Source of the DNA: Taxillus chinensis
Taxonomy: Eukaryota; Streptophyta; Magnoliopsida; Santalales; Loranthaceae
Reading direction: 5' to 3'
Length of the DNA stretch: 64,000 bases
Assembly: GCA_023512835.1 (NCBI GenBank)
Contig: CM042087.1
Location: forward strand, 45,428,249 to 45,492,248
The notes below the pieces were generated by a model. The model was not told the DNA's origin. It saw only the letters and a program-made list of their open reading frames with translations, and did no database searches. Below, piece after piece: positions 48,601 through 60,720 of this stretch (within the stretch, counting starts at the first letter, position 1; the number at the start of each line of letters is the position of its first letter). The translations under genes and the position numbers were made by a program.

Positions 48601-51600
48601 ATTGGCTTTACTGATGAGTTAATCAGCTTTAATTATTTGCAGACAACAGCTCTACATATATGCCTTCTGTTGTTGGATGTTGCACTAGCTTCTCGTGATG
48701 CATCAAGAGCTGCAGTGAGTTTATATTTCAATTGTGAAATTTTCTGTATCTATATGTTTGTCAAGTGCTTCATGTTTCTGGTACATATTGTACATGGTGG
48801 CTTTTAGATACATATAGAAAGACATATCCAACTGAAGATTTCTAGCTCAGATGGTATCTCCCTGTTCTCCTTTTGTGGAGGTCAGAGGTTCTCTGTGTGG
48901 TGGAATATATAGAATATCTTCCCACCCAACACACAAAATGTGCAGTAAACTAATTTAAGGCCAATCCCCATGGTCCCAGAAAGCTTGGTATTCATCAGGT
49001 GGAATTTAGTTTTATACATTTTTTGTTTGTGTTAAAGTTGGCATTTTCCTTTGTTACCTAGATCGTATTTTTAACAATTTTTTTGATGGAAGCCTCTGAC
49101 TTCATGCTTTGTTTGTTGATTATAGGGTGATTACATTTACGTTCAATTGTTTGGCTAGGATTTTTTAGTATTGAAATGAGGCATAATACTTTAAAAATCT
49201 GTCTGCTATAAAGTAAAATCTGTCTGGGATTCTTCTGCCTACTAGCACCACCTGTAAACTTTGAAACGGTGAGGCGATAGTACTGATCGGTGCAGGGGAG
49301 CCAGAGTCCAAAGTGTGCATTTTGTTATAGTGAAGGTTAAAGTGCTAAAACTGTGATCATGTGGCGGAATCGTAGAAGTTTTCTTCTAATCCTGAATATA
49401 GGTATCAAATGATTTTATGGCCCAACAACAGACGATGGTGTCTTTGGCATTTGTTAAATGAGGAACTCAGTTTCTTGGTTGCAAAGTCAAATTTTATTTA
49501 TGTTCAGCCTGAAATGAAACTCTTATCTCTTCATTTGAAAATTTTAATTATGCTGAAGGATAATTTGCATAGTTCCATTTTTGAGTATAAGCCTATTGGA
49601 CAAAAATGGCATCCAAAGTTTCCATGAGGGGAACTAATTTCTTCATTTTTCATGGTTGCTTTAAAAAAATATATATATTTATGTATAGAATTTTTAAAAT
49701 TTCAGCAGTGGATAAGGGATCTTTGGAAGGTTGAAAGGTCTTTATCTAGAAGATAGTATTATTTATAACTTCCATGATGATCTTTAGCCTAGAAGTCATG
49801 CTTATAAGCTTAGGCTTTTGTGATGGTATTCTTTAGTTTTTTCCTATGTCCGATTTGGTGAACCTTCATGCTCTATATTCAATGAGATGACATGGCGCAG
49901 CCTATAAATGTTCAAACTCCATACAGCAGTTACCTGATAGTCTAGTACCGACTATCGTTTCTACTGGCCACCTGGTCTAATCTCACTTTATTTTTCTTCC
50001 CCACTCAAACCTTAGGTTTGATTGGTGCTTGATAAATCTTTGTGAAAGCAAGAAATAAAAAGACATGGCATTCTTTTTGTAGTTGTAATTAATATTCCAT
50101 TACTTGAATACCAATGTGGTTCCCATTATGTCCCCATTCTTTCAGGATTTGATTTGCTATCTGGAAGCAAGGAATTGAAAGATGTCATTCTTTTCCGATT
50201 TGTATTTTAATATTCCATTACTGGAGTATCAAAGTGGTTCCCATTATGTTTCCTTGTGTTCAGGATGTGATAAGCTATCTGGAAAAAGCCTTTGGCTCAG
50301 ACTGCCCAACTGATGGTGGAAGTGCGACAGAACAACAATCTTCAAACCTAGTTAGCAAGGCCTCCATTTCAAGCAATATTACCACCTCTGATGCTTCTAA
50401 TTTGGATTCAGCCGTAAATGCAAATACTTCTGAAATCTCTCTGTCAAGAGCCTTGTCAGAGGAGACACTTGAGTATGATACGCTATTATCAACCCTGGAC
50501 ATTGGTGGTGAGAACTTGACTAGAGCTTCAGGCTTTCCATCTTCAAATGATCTTTCAAGGACCTCTACTGATCGGTCTGATCTGAAGCTCAAGCTGCAAC
50601 TTTACAAGATTCAGCTTCTTCTTCTCACAAGAAATATAAAGGCAGCAAAGCGCGAAGTGAAAATTGCAATGAACATTGCTAGGGGCGGAGATTCTTCCAT
50701 GGCTCTTGTCTTGAAGTCCCAGCTTGAATATGCTCGTGGAAACTACCGAAAAGCTATCAAGTTGTTGATGGCGTCAAGTAATCGGACAGAAGCTGGGCCC
50801 TTGAGTATATTTAACAACAATCTTGGGTGCATACATTATCAATTTGGGAAACCTCATACATCAACCCTGTTCTTTTCCAGGGCACTGAGTAACAGTTCAT
50901 CTCTCCGAAGGGAGAAGCCTTTAAACCTCTTAACATTCTTTCAAGATAAGTCTCTCCTCATAACATACAACTGTGGTGTGCAGTACTTGGCTTGTGGGAA
51001 ACCTATTATGGCCGCCCGCTGTTTCCAGAAAGCCAGTATGGTTTTCTACAACAGGCCGCTCTTATGGCTGAGAATTGCTGAATGCTGTCTTATGGCACAG
51101 GAGAAGGGGCTTCTGAGGTCTGGAGCTGACAGGTCTGACATTAAAGCTCTTGTTATTGGCAAAGGCAAATGGAGGCATCTTGTAGTAGATGATGAAAATG
51201 CTAGAAATGGGCATGTGAATTCTGCTGAAAGGGATAATTTGACTCTGGGGAATGGACAGCCTCAGCTTTCAATGCCCCTTGCTCGGCAGTGTCTTATTAA
51301 TGCCCTTCACTTATTGGAATGTTTAGATTCAAAAGATTTGAAGCGTTGTTTGCCTTATCTTTTCAGATCAGATGAGATTGAAACACCGCCCTCCGTGAGT
51401 ACAAATCAGAAGAACATGTCTGGTTTGCAGTTGAAGTCCGCATTCAGCTCCATTGAAGTCGATGCAAATGGGGACACAAAGGATCAGAAGGGAGGGTTGA
51501 TTGTAAGCACTGCCCTACAGAACTCCATTTCTGATTATGAAGTTATCTGCAGAAAAGAGAACCATATGATAAAGCAAGCTGTGCTTGCTAACCTGGCCTA

Positions 51601-52165
51601 TATAGAGTTGGAACTGAAAAACCCATTGAAAGCCCTGGCCACCGCAAGGTCTCTTGTAGACTGTCAGCTTCCAGAATGTTCCAAAATATACCTTTTTCTT
51701 GCCCGTGTGTATGCAGCTGAAGCGCTCTGTCTGTTGAATCGGATAGTTGAAGCTGCTGATAATTTGTTGATCTATTTGTCTGAGGGAAACACAGTTGAGT
51801 TGCCATTCAGCCAACAAGACTGTGATCATTGGCGAGGGGAGAAAGCTGTGGATTCAGAGGAATTGCATGGTGGTTTGGTGACTGGAAAGTGCTCCCCCCA
51901 TGAGGAATCGCAAGGTATTGTGTTTCCTAAGCCTGAAGAAGCGCATGGGGCACTTTACGTAAACTTAGCTGCCATGTCCGCAATGCAAGGAGACATTGAA
52001 CAAGCCCACCAGTTTTCCGTTCAAGCACTATCAGTAATTCCGAAGTCTCCAAAAGCAATTCTTATGGCGGTCTATGTGGATCTCAAACTTGGAAAGACAG
52101 AAGAAGCTGTTGCCAAGTTGAAACATTGTAATAGGGTAATGTTTCGTCCAGGAGTATCACATTGA
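42641..52165 (+). CDS. CNOT10: CCR4-NOT transcription complex subunit 10 (TPR protein), six coding exons
   Basis: Coding exons are 42641-42811, 44264-44350, 48177-48356, 48479-48565, 48643-48714 and 50264-52165. All have GT donors and AG acceptors, all introns are phase 0, and together they give 832 residues without a break. The start is MDFRDPSASMTASDEDAVLS followed by AGLAKDAALLFQSRKFTECV; then ILHNIAIAEFFRDGYPNPKK, DEFDTSVAALNI, ATIWFHLHDYAKAMAILEPL and LHICLLLLDVALASRDASRA. The large last exon has TPR-like helices: FNNNLGCIHYQFGKPHTSTL near 380 and LYVNLAAMSAMQGDIEQAHQ near 763. CNOT10 pairs with CNOT11 as a module of the CCR4-NOT deadenylase, which shortens mRNA poly(A) tails; the N-terminal arrangement KVLHNIALAE is typical of plant homologues. 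A GTAATG donor-like site at the extreme 3' end (about 52136) leaves a small chance of an extra exon. Confidence 0.93.
43698..43984. mobile_element. Tourist-like MITE in CNOT10 intron 1
   Basis: Left end GGACTCATTTGGTTAGGCTT; reverse-complemented right end GAGCCTATTTGGTTGAGCTT. TTA flanks both sides (43695-43697 and 43985-43987). It is 287 bp, non-coding and PIF/Harbinger type. A 12-base G run in the same intron lies just upstream at about 43632. Confidence 0.8.
45565..45893. mobile_element. Probable MITE in CNOT10 intron 2
   Basis: The left end GGCCCTATTTGGTACGA is mirrored by TCGTACCAAATAAAA on the right, giving about 12 matching inverted bases. The interior is AT-rich. The outermost bases have diverged, so the exact ends and target duplication are unresolved. 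Confidence 0.45.
46230..47165. repeat. Diverged tandem repeat array, ~100-120 bp units, in CNOT10 intron 2
   Basis: At least eight units start near 46279, 46379, 46480, 46598, 46705, 46820, 46895 and 47014. The recurring pattern is CAACTTTCATGGAAAAGAGA, then TGTGCACATGCACAAA, then ATTCAAGGGGTGTGCAYCGC, then TAATGCTATTTGCAAGG and TGCATGTG. Alternating TGCA/CACATG words create many short palindromes and Z-DNA-like purine/pyrimidine alternation. Cys/His-rich frames on both strands are by-products. Confidence 0.8.
50091..50285 (+). repeat. Duplicated intron 5/exon 6 acceptor region of CNOT10
   Basis: TATTCCATTACTTGAATACC to TTCAGGATTTGATTTGCTAT and CTGGAAGCAAGG (about 50094-50173) closely parallels TATTCCATTACTGGAGTATC to TTCAGGATGTGATAAGCTAT and CTGGAAAAAGCC (about 50212-50290). 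The upstream copy has a complete acceptor. If used in the same phase, it would read DLICYLEARN and hit TGA. Confidence 0.8.
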
Positions 52166-53100
52166 ATAAGCCTTCTCGAATCCTCATATCGGAAACTTTA
52201 ATCGGCTGTGTTTGTCAGTGACTTATGCCAGTAAAGCGCCAAGCAAGGTAGATCAGCACTCCTTCAACGGGACCTGTACCATATATATAATTCAATTCAG
52301 AGATTTTTTTTAATTGCCTTTTTTTTCCTTTCTTTTTTTATGGATATCCTTAAAATGTAGTGACTAGTGTCTATGATCGGAGGTGTGGCTGATTGTTTTG
52401 TTAGTGCAGAGGGAGGCCCGCCTCGCAAATTCAACCATTCAAATTATTGTGTTTCAGTGCCTTAACTTCCTTGCCATTGAAAGATGGAAAAGCAGTCCCT
52501 GTACTAGAGAAGGGATTGAACAGATTTCATTGTGTCAGCCTTTAGTTCTGTCTGGTCATTTACTTTTAAGAGAGTTGATCACAGATGCCATATATAGATG
52601 TATGGAATGCAACGATTATGTTCCTTCGTTTTAAGGCATCTGCTAACCTCGATAAATGGGAAGAACTATTCTCAGGAGTGTGAGAGGGAGAGAGATGAAG
52701 CATGTGGTCCAATTCATTTTTTGTTTGAAGATGAGGTGTGGGTCCCTGCATGTTTTGATTGAAATTCGTCGTTTGATCAATAATTGCAGCGCGTTCATCA
52801 GTCAAGGTTTTGTCTGTGTGTGCAATGCACTGCGATTGGTGTGTTAAACCTGTCAGGCTTTGCCGGGAATTTGTTATTGCATGAAATGGTGTGGCTGTCG
52901 TCTAGCTGGATGCATGTGGATTGCAACTGGGATGACAGAATCAGGTTTCTCGGGTTAAATCTGCTGCTAAGCTCCTTGCTTCGGTTAAAATGGCCGTCCT
53001 TAACTAGCAATAATAATACAGGTATATATAAAAATCGTTTATGTTATATCTCATTCCTAGTGTCTAACTCCTCACCTCCCTAAAGATGAGCCATTATAAT
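52166..53100 (+). other. Presumed 3'UTR and downstream flank of CNOT10
   Basis: Short open frames occur but no conserved domain. No decisive poly(A) signal could be chosen. Confidence 0.4.
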
Positions 53101-54531
53101 AAGGCACCTCACAACCTCAAACTCTTAAGACTAGAACATGGGTCCTTACAGATATTTTTGTTACCTTCGGATTCAATATTTAGCCATGACTCATTAAAAC
53201 TAACTTTTCGTGTATGTGAAAGATAAAGAAATCAATATAAATAATAGTCCTTTAGCAAAAGAGGATCAGAACAACAAAACAAAGGTAATGGAGGCTGCAC
53301 GTAAGAAAGTATTCTCACGTGCATTCTCACAGGCACCTCCAAATGCTCTATAATTTCACCACAAGACTTGAAACAACATCAGGAAAGCTCTCATGCAAAA
53401 ATCTCACTGCACGTGAAAAGTATTCTCAGAGGCCCTCTAGTGGGATGGTGATGTGTTGGGTTTCTGCATACAACTATATTACGTGCCCAACTATCGCGGA
53501 TGCTTTTCAAAATGAGTTTTGATTTCTCTTCATTTCAGCCCTTTTTTTTCTCTAGATAGGAAAAACAAATTTTATTTGATAACCAAATTAATACAAAAAT
53601 AATTATTCTTTAATATTTGTATTAAATATATATAACCCTATTCTCTCCTGTACTAAGGACTTAAAAACACGCCTTGACCCTACTGGGTCCTTTCTTGACT
53701 GCCTCCTTTCATGCGGCGCAAAAAGAGCCAGGACAAGTAGTCTTCAATGAGGATTTTCAAAATGAAGTTCAAAACTGTATTCAAAATTGAGCAAAATTCA
53801 AAAGAAGCATCTTACGAAGGCGTATCCAAAGTAAACTTTTCCGATAAGCATTTTCTCTATTTGGCTTCCTTTGTGAAAGAAGATGAAGAAGAGATCAAGC
53901 CTCCCATTGATGGAGGACGTCTCCAAAAATCCCTAACTATTAAAAAATTTCAAAGCCAGTTTCAATATTTATGTCCTCCAAAATCACCACTTTCCCATGA
54001 TTCTCAAGCTCTCACCACCTCTCCAATCACCTCCTCTCCACTTCACCAAATACTGCCATCTACATCCAAAAGGTGAGGCATTCTTCCTTTTTCTCAAACA
54101 ATTATCTTCCCAATTTCTACTAAAATTTAGCTTCTCAAACCTTTCTAAAAAATTTGTTTATTAGCTCTTCCCATGATTAGTTTATTTTAACCATGGGTAA
54201 TACTAAAGCAACTTACAGTAGACCGATTATTTTTTATTTAAAATTTAACTAAAAAAATTACTTTTATAAAATTCAACCATCTATCTTTTACAACAAATAA
54301 CAGCATTAATATTTTTCTTGAATATCCTCTGTATCATATAGTCCACTAAAATTGTATCATTTTGATATTTTTTATATCAAAACTATGCTATTTTGGTTTG
54401 TAGTTTTTTAAAAAACTTTTAAAGTAATATAATTTTGATGTATTGTAACCGTACAAAGTACAATTTATACAATTTACCCGAGAAGTCATTTTTCTTAGCT
54501 ATCATATTTAAATATTATTTTTATTTATTTT
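53101..54531. other. Intergenic DNA
   Basis: A plus-strand frame of 109 codons (53747-54076) is Lys/Ser/Pro-rich and unlike any family I know. The rest is AT-rich. Confidence 0.4.
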
Positions 54532-55175
54532 TTGTCCCTCACGGGGTCCATCCCGCCGGAGATAGGGAACGCTGGCTCTCTGCTGTGGCTCATGCTGGCC
54601 AACAACTCCCTCACCAGCCGGATCCCCCCGGAGATCAGCACCTGCAGCAGCCTCCTGTGGCTCAATCCCGCCAACAACCAGCTTTCGGGTCCCATCCCAC
54701 CCGCTGAAGTTGGCCCTTATTAGCAGGGATCCATGGCCAACCGGGGGCGAGGGGCGGTACTCGGTAGAGCTGCCCGGCTCCGGGGATTGCCTCACCATGA
54801 GGCGGTGGATCCCCGCCGACTACCCTCCCTTCAGCTTCGTATACACCCTCCTCACCAGAGCCAGGTGCAGGAACCTCTGGAACCGGGTCCTCAAAGGCTA
54901 CGACTTGTATGCCATCTGCAACGCCAAAGGGTCGTCAGTGCAAAAGCTTCAGATATCCGGCTACATCCAGCTCACCGGAAACCTTTTTTTCCGGCGAGAT
55001 CCCCCCAGATCGGGGGATGAATAATTTCACCCTCTTGCACTTCGGTATCAACGGTTTCCAAGGCCGGTTGCTGTCGGAGATAGCTCAGATACCTATGTTC
55101 GTACTCAACGTGTCCCGGGACAATTTCTCCGGCGATATTCAGGAGGTTGTTGGCAGCCTCCGGTGCGTGCAATAA
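54532..55175 (+). pseudogene. LRR receptor-like kinase ectodomain fragment (At1g74360/NILR1-like), two frameshifts
   Basis: Frame 1 (54532-54710): SLTGSIPPEIGNAGSLLWLM, then NNSLTSRIPPEISTCSSLLW and NNQLSGPIPP. Frame 2 (about 54710-54990): DPWPT, GSGDCLTMRRWIPADYPPFS, FVYTLLTRARCRNLWNRVLK and LQISGYIQLTGN. Frame 3 (about 54985-55175): GEIPPDRGMNNFTLLHFGIN, GFQGRLLSEIAQIPMFVLNV and DNFSGDI, then EVGSLRCVQ and a stop. The island motif, GSGECLAMKRWIP-like, then CRSLWDHVLKGY-like, is diagnostic of the At1g74360 type, whose Arabidopsis member NILR1 senses nematode signals. No signal peptide, transmembrane or kinase segment is attached. The segment is far GC-richer than its surroundings and begins abruptly at 54532. 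Confidence 0.88.
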
Positions 55176-56963
55176 GGACAAACCCTTTGCTGCGTATATA
55201 ATTTTACTTACCCCTAAGTGTTATTATTGATACTTTCTAGAAGTGTTATTTATGATTCATCTTATTAACACTTCTTTTTCTTTTTCTTTTTTTTTCGAGA
55301 TACTTCTCAAATTTCTCATTTGTTCGAGATAACTTTTCAAATTTCTTATTTGTCATATCACATAACACATAGAGAGTTGAGCTGACACCATAAGCTGTCA
55401 GTCTATTCTGATTGAGAGATTAACAAAAATTTGTATTCCAATTCAATACAGCTGATGACACATTGTTCGATCAGATCATGCTTTCGATATTATAAAATAC
55501 TTTTACCGCAAGTACACTTACTCAACAAATCGATCGTATGACTTTAAAACACATAATTATATTTTTGAGCCTGTTATTATCTGCGGATAACTTTCCAACA
55601 ATGACCATACTGGACTACCAGACGTGACTGGATTTGACACCAACCCTCAACCGGATGACACACACAATGGAGATGGTGGATAAAACAGGACATGGTGATG
55701 GTGGGGATGCGAGATGGCACCTTGGCAACAAAGATGATCCTCAATTCAGCGGAATGCTTCCCTGCAATGATATGTTCCACTGCTCCTAAAATGCATATCC
55801 GTCAGCTAATGCGGGAACTAAGGACCATCCAGCGCTCGGCGCTTAAGAATACACCTACGCTCAGCATATCAACCGGCATACCAATAAGGGATAGACATTG
55901 AATTCTTATGAACACCGGCCGTTGCCCCAATTTCAAAAGAGTGACAGTGAATCAGTGATAAAAGGTTTTTGGACGGCTATAGAAAGTTGTGCGGCTATGT
56001 TTGGTATATATACGAAAATACTTATAAAATTATTGTTTCAAAGTCATTTTCATATTTTGTATTTGAGTATGATTGATATTCAAAATCAGAACTTGTTTTC
56101 TCATCAAATTCAAAGTATCTCACTTTGGTTAAAATAATTGAATACAAAATTTTAAAAATAAATTTTGAAAACAAAAAAAATCAAATAAAACACCTAGCTT
56201 AGCGTTCCAAAAAATAAAACTATTTCTTCCGATTTCCAAATTTTTCTTACAGTTCTCATATATTTGAGAATTTTGCAAAAAAACAAAAACAATAAATCAA
56301 ATCTCGGAATAATGAAAACATTATTTATCACTGAAAACAACTAAACATTATTTAGGCCTGTAAACATTATTTAGGCTTAAAATCTTTCAAGTGATTAAAA
56401 TATTTCAAGCTTAGGCCTGGTTTTGTTTAGTTGCACTTTGCAATATTTTGAATCTATAAAGCGTAACCTCCAAATGAAGAAGCACGACCCACCCGATTCT
56501 TTTGGTGCGGGCACCCAATACATAAAAGAACAAATTGTCATGATTTTTCATTTGATGTTGCCTAGGAGTTCAATCACTTCCAAGTACTAGCAGCAATAGT
56601 TGTCGGTGAAGCCAGATAAAGAATCACTAGCTGGTGTGCATGTGTTTTGTGTATTACACCGGTGTGTTTGTTCAGTGCGAAACGGGGTGTCCAATCCATG
56701 AGAGAGGGATGCGTAGCAAAAACTTGGTTAAAAATAAAAATAAAAATAAAACCAGTGCACAAGATACAAAAGTGGGTCGTTTTCATGACCAAGAAAATTG
56801 AAATTGGGAAACAAGGAGATCAAATGCTCTTCAACCTATACTGTAGTGTTTGGGCAACAGCTATAGGAATATGGACGGTGGAGATTGAATTTTAAGAAAA
56901 TTATCCAAGGAGGTGTCAGCGTCGCAATGGCCACCTTCCTCCAGCAGTTTGCGCGACAATTGC

Positions 56964-56966
<3 letters not shown>
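55176..56966. other. Intergenic DNA
   Basis: A mildly GC-richer part at 55590-55960 carries open frames, but I could not match it to the missing part of the LRR kinase. CGGCTATGTTTGGTATATAT near 55992 resembles a MITE end without a confirmed partner. Confidence 0.4.

Positions 56967-57012
<46 letters not shown>
56967..57012. repeat. (GA)23 microsatellite
   Basis: Pure AG run of 46 bp. Confidence 0.95.
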
Positions 57013-57016
<4 letters not shown>

Positions 57017-57869
57017 GTCGGTGGGACGGGTAGACAATGGGAACCCAAAAATATCTCATGATATTGTTTAGCAGCGAGGTACATGTAGAAGACCAGATGG
57101 GTTATAGGAGCCCAAAATATGGCCTACGGTAAAGTGGTAAAGTGTAGAGAGACTGAACTGAAGTAGAGAGTTCCAAACTCCAGCAGCTTCTGTGATTATG
57201 TAATAAAACAAAAGGAGAAAAAAGATTAATTGTTGGTGCATGGCTGTTTGTTTGAATTAATTAGGCAGCAGCCCAACAGTGGCTTTATTAATTAAATTTA
57301 AAATTGGACACTTTGGAACATATAAATTAAAATAATATAAAAATATTAATACTTATTATTTACCAATCCTTTATTTAGGATATTTAAATTAAAAAAAACA
57401 ACAACAACAGGCTTTGTTTCTCCCAGTACATACGCAACAATAATTCCCTACCCAAGAAATAAAAAATTTACAAGGTCACCAATTAATACAGTGGAAATTT
57501 AAATTAAATATGAAAAACATGGATGAGAGAGAGGTTTAGGAGGAGCGCGACATCCTCTCAAGACGATTGGCTCCACCTCGCCTCCTCCAATCTTTGCGTC
57601 TGCGTAACAAGATAATAATAATAATGAATGATGATGGAAAACCTCAACGGACACACGTACCACAAGATCAAACTTAGTATTTCCATACCAGATAATGAAT
57701 ATGTCCATATATAATTCAATTTCGATTTATTTCAAAAGCATTGTGATGAATGAGATATGTTTTTAAAAAATAAATAAATAAAAGAGAGGGAATGTAACGT
57801 GTCAAATTAGGATGAAATCCATTCCTTGAATTAGTAAATTGTATTCAAACCAGAAATTATACCATGCTC
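57013..57869. other. AT-rich intergenic DNA
   Basis: Nothing recognised. Confidence 0.45.
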
Positions 57870-58165
57870 TGTATATTTTAATTATTATTTTATATAAAAA
57901 ATATTTTAATTAACTATTTTTAATAATCTAATTCAATCATACTTTTTTTAATTACTTACATACTTTTTATTATTTTTAAAGTTTTAATTTAAATAATTAT
58001 TTTTTAACTTGAATAATTTTTATTATATTGAAATATTAATAAAATTAATACGTAGGAAACGAAATTATCTAATTTAAAAAGTATTTAGTGTAATAATTGA
58101 AACAACCAAAATATAAAATTATATATGTTAAAATAGAAAATCATGTAAGAAAAGGGTAAGATGCT
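57870..58165. repeat. Dispersed AT-rich repeat, copy 2 (related to 14541-14884)
   Basis: Shares the ordered blocks AAATATTAATAAAATTAATA, AGTATTTAG, ATAGAAAATCATG and AAGATGCT with the first copy. Non-coding. It lies just beyond the 3' end of the proline-rich protein gene. Confidence 0.45.
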
Positions 58166-58239
58166 CTGAAAACACATAACAGAGGCATAGAGAGAGAACA
58201 ATAATGACAGGGACAATAATAGCAAGAGGCATTAAGAGA

Positions 58240-58263
58240 GGGAGAGAGAGAGAGAGAGAGAGA
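58240..58263. repeat. (GA)n microsatellite in the 3' flank of the proline-rich protein gene
   Basis: About 24 bp of GA immediately downstream of the stop codon (minus orientation). Confidence 0.8.
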
Positions 58264-58275
58264 AGGTAGCATGCC

Positions 58276-58776
58276 TTAAAGGGTGCATGTGTAACCAGGA
58301 GGGGGCGCCTTGCCGCACGTGACAAGGAGCTGCAGGGCCAGTGGCACATAGAAGTTGAGGTTGAGAAGCTTGAGCTTGAGGGTAGTGCAAAGACACGCTG
58401 CGGCCTCAAGCTCCGCCAGGCCTTTCAGTACCGGGCAACACCGGTTCACCACGGATTCACCTAGCCCAATGTGGACCAGCCGACCCAGGAGGTCCACGCA
58501 AGCCCCCAATTTCAGCGTGTCCGCAGGACACGTAGCCTGCTTCGGAGTAGGCGCCGGAGGCGGTAGCGGGTGACTCAGCACCGGAGGGATTGTGACTGGG
58601 CCGAGCGGCACGGGACGGCGGATAGGAAGCGTGGGGGTGGGCTTGTTGCTGGGTCTGTGACTGTGAGTCTTGTGCTGCTTCAGGTTGCCACAGGAGTCAC
58701 ATCCCAGAATTGAGGTGACTGAGGACATGTAGAGCACGGAAATGAGGAGTAGAGCTGACGTCTTACCGGAGTCCAT
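58276..58776 (-). CDS. Hybrid proline-rich protein with eight-cysteine (8CM) lipid-transfer-like domain
   Basis: Intronless 166-residue protein starting at the ATG complementary to 58774-58776. It has a signal peptide at about residues 1-25 (hydrophobic LLLISVLYMSSVTSILG). A short Pro/His-rich linker follows (about 40-80: NKPTPTLPIRRPVPLG, HPLPPPAPTPK). The 8CM domain has all eight cysteines in the C-C-CC-CXC-C-C order: C83, C93, C113-C114, C128, C130, C154, C164. Family landmarks are CPADTLKLGACVDLLG, CCPVLKGLAELEAAACLCT and NLNFYVPLALQLLVTCGK. This is the DC2.15/14-kDa proline-rich type (AAI_LTSS superfamily), secreted to the cell wall and often linked to cold, drought or defence responses. 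The full length matches the family. Confidence 0.95.
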   Translation of the reverse strand: MDSGKTSALLLISVLYMSSVTSILGCDSCGNLKQHKTHSHRPSNKPTPTLPIRRPVPLGPVTIPPVLSHPLPPPAPTPKQATCPADTLKLGACVDLLGRLVHIGLGESVVNRCCPVLKGLAELEAAACLCTTLKLKLLNLNFYVPLALQLLVTCGKAPPPGYTCTL

Positions 58777-58799
58777 TTTAGTGGACGCACTGTGGTGTG

Positions 58800-58860
58800 T
58801 TGACAGTAAGTGTCCGTGTGTAGAATTTTAGGTGAAGACCTGTGACAATATATAGAAAGA
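58800..58860 (-). promoter_or_regulatory. TATA box and short leader of the proline-rich protein gene
   Basis: On the minus strand CTATATATT lies at 58847-58855, about 75 bp before the start codon. That would place transcription start near 58820 and give a ~45 bp leader. Confidence 0.6.
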
Positions 58861-60269
58861 AGATGAGGGGTGTACTGTTCTCAACCTCATAAGTCATAAA
58901 TATTATGAACTCGGTCTATCTTACATCTTTGCAGAGAAAAAGAAAAAGAAAAAGAAATTGTAAATGAGAGGTGGGGTTAGGAGGAACACCTAACGTGAAA
59001 TGTGTCAATTGGTTTCTCAAATACAGATAGAAGCAGTTTCCAGCCTTCTGCTAGTGGGCAAATGCCAACTATTTTGGGATTGCATACTGGTCGGGTTTTT
59101 TTGAATCAAAATATTAATGTTTTCACAACTTATCTTGTCCCTTGCTTTATCACCATCAAGAATATGGTGGGCCAAGGTTTTGAAAAGATAATACCATAAA
59201 TTATATAAAACTTTGTAAAGATTCTCTACAGAATATGCACCACGAAAAATTTCCAGACTAAGTTCGGTAGGTAATTAAAGAGTAATGACAGTAAAAATTA
59301 CAGATTCCAAATTTTGATTCCGTAGCCCCCAATGAGTAGTTTCGACTGTGGCAAGGATAACTTTTATTTTCAAAAACATAATCAACAAAAACTTGTACAT
59401 CACAAGTGAGGGTGATGTGGCTGTTGCACTTTTTTGTTCATATAATTAATAATTTTTAAAGGTTTGGATGCAGCGATCTATAAATAATTCATATGGTGTG
59501 CAAGCGATTCTATATATAATGGTGTGTAAATGCTCTATTTGGAAGTCTTACCTTACGTTATCATGTGAGATTCTATAATTTAGAATTTTAAAATAAATCC
59601 AGCCATTTGACTTCATACTTTTAGAGAAATATTAGCATTTGTTGAGGAGCTTCATGATAATAGTATCAAACACATACCCAAGCAATATGGAAATGGGAAC
59701 AAAATTGGCAGGAAAATTTTCGAAAAGGTTTATGAGTAGGAATTTGGTATTTGGATCAGAATAGAGGGAAATGTCAAAACAATGAATGGTGGAAAATTAT
59801 CAAAAATAGCTCCGAACCTTTATAATAAATCGAAAATATCATTTGTGTTTTTCTAAATAAATTCAATATCCAAGTCAATTAAGTTGTGAACATTCGATAT
59901 TTTTATCTTCTATGTGAGAAAGGGGGAGTAAAGGGAAAGAATTGAGTGTTTACTGGATTTATGGCATTCTTTGGCTTTTTCGAGAGCTTTTAAATACTAT
60001 TTTGAGTTTTTAAATGTTTTACATGGCATTCCATAAATTATTTAACTTAATGAAGACTATTTGGAAGAAAAACTAATCTTAAAAGATAAACAGCTTGTCT
60101 GCATCTTTTTAATGAAAATGGATGTCTATTTGAAGAAAAATTATTTAAAGGTTTTTAATGAAAATGAATGTCAAATGGAGGAGATCGCTCTTTGGATACG
60201 ATGAAACTAATTAAGCAAATGTTTTATTGTTGGAGAACTTACTTGAAAAACTAAAGTTTTCAAAGAAAT
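58861..60269. other. AT-rich intergenic DNA
   Basis: No supported feature. The 65-codon frame at 59002-59199 has no recognisable family. Confidence 0.45.
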
Positions 60270-60720
60270 TCTTAAGTGCTGAAAGTTTGAATTGAGTTAA
60301 GCCTCAATATATTGAACTAAGCTAAAACTGATTTAATTCAAATCAATATGAGATTTATATCTTAAAGTAATGTTGAATTCATCCCAATTCGAAAAAGCAT
60401 AGACTTTGATTCAAAACTTAGTTCATTTTGTATCACGAATGAGTTTGAGACAAAATTTATATCTCAAAAGGCTTTAATGTTGAAGTAACACTGATCAAGG
60501 AGTTTGGTTCAAAATGAGACTTAGATATTTCGAAGTATTTTATATCGGAGACATTCAAGATAAGAAGAGTTTGATTCAAGATATGAATCCTAACTCGAAG
60601 TAAGTCTAACCAAAATAGTTTAACTCAAAAGTGTTTGATCGAAGGAACTTATCTAAAAAGAAGTATATCTTGAAGTAGCACAAACTGAAATAATAGTTAT
60701 TTATCTCAAAGTAACACGTA
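60270..60720. repeat. Internally repetitive AT-rich segment
   Basis: Words such as GATTTATATCTYAAAGTAA, GTTTGATTCAAR and TTGAAGTARCA recur irregularly. It may be a degraded LTR or simple-repeat derivative. Confidence 0.35.

Noticed and set aside
55577..55901. Continuation of the NILR1-like pseudogene into its juxtamembrane or kinase part
   Set aside because: No match to the expected transmembrane or kinase motifs in any frame.
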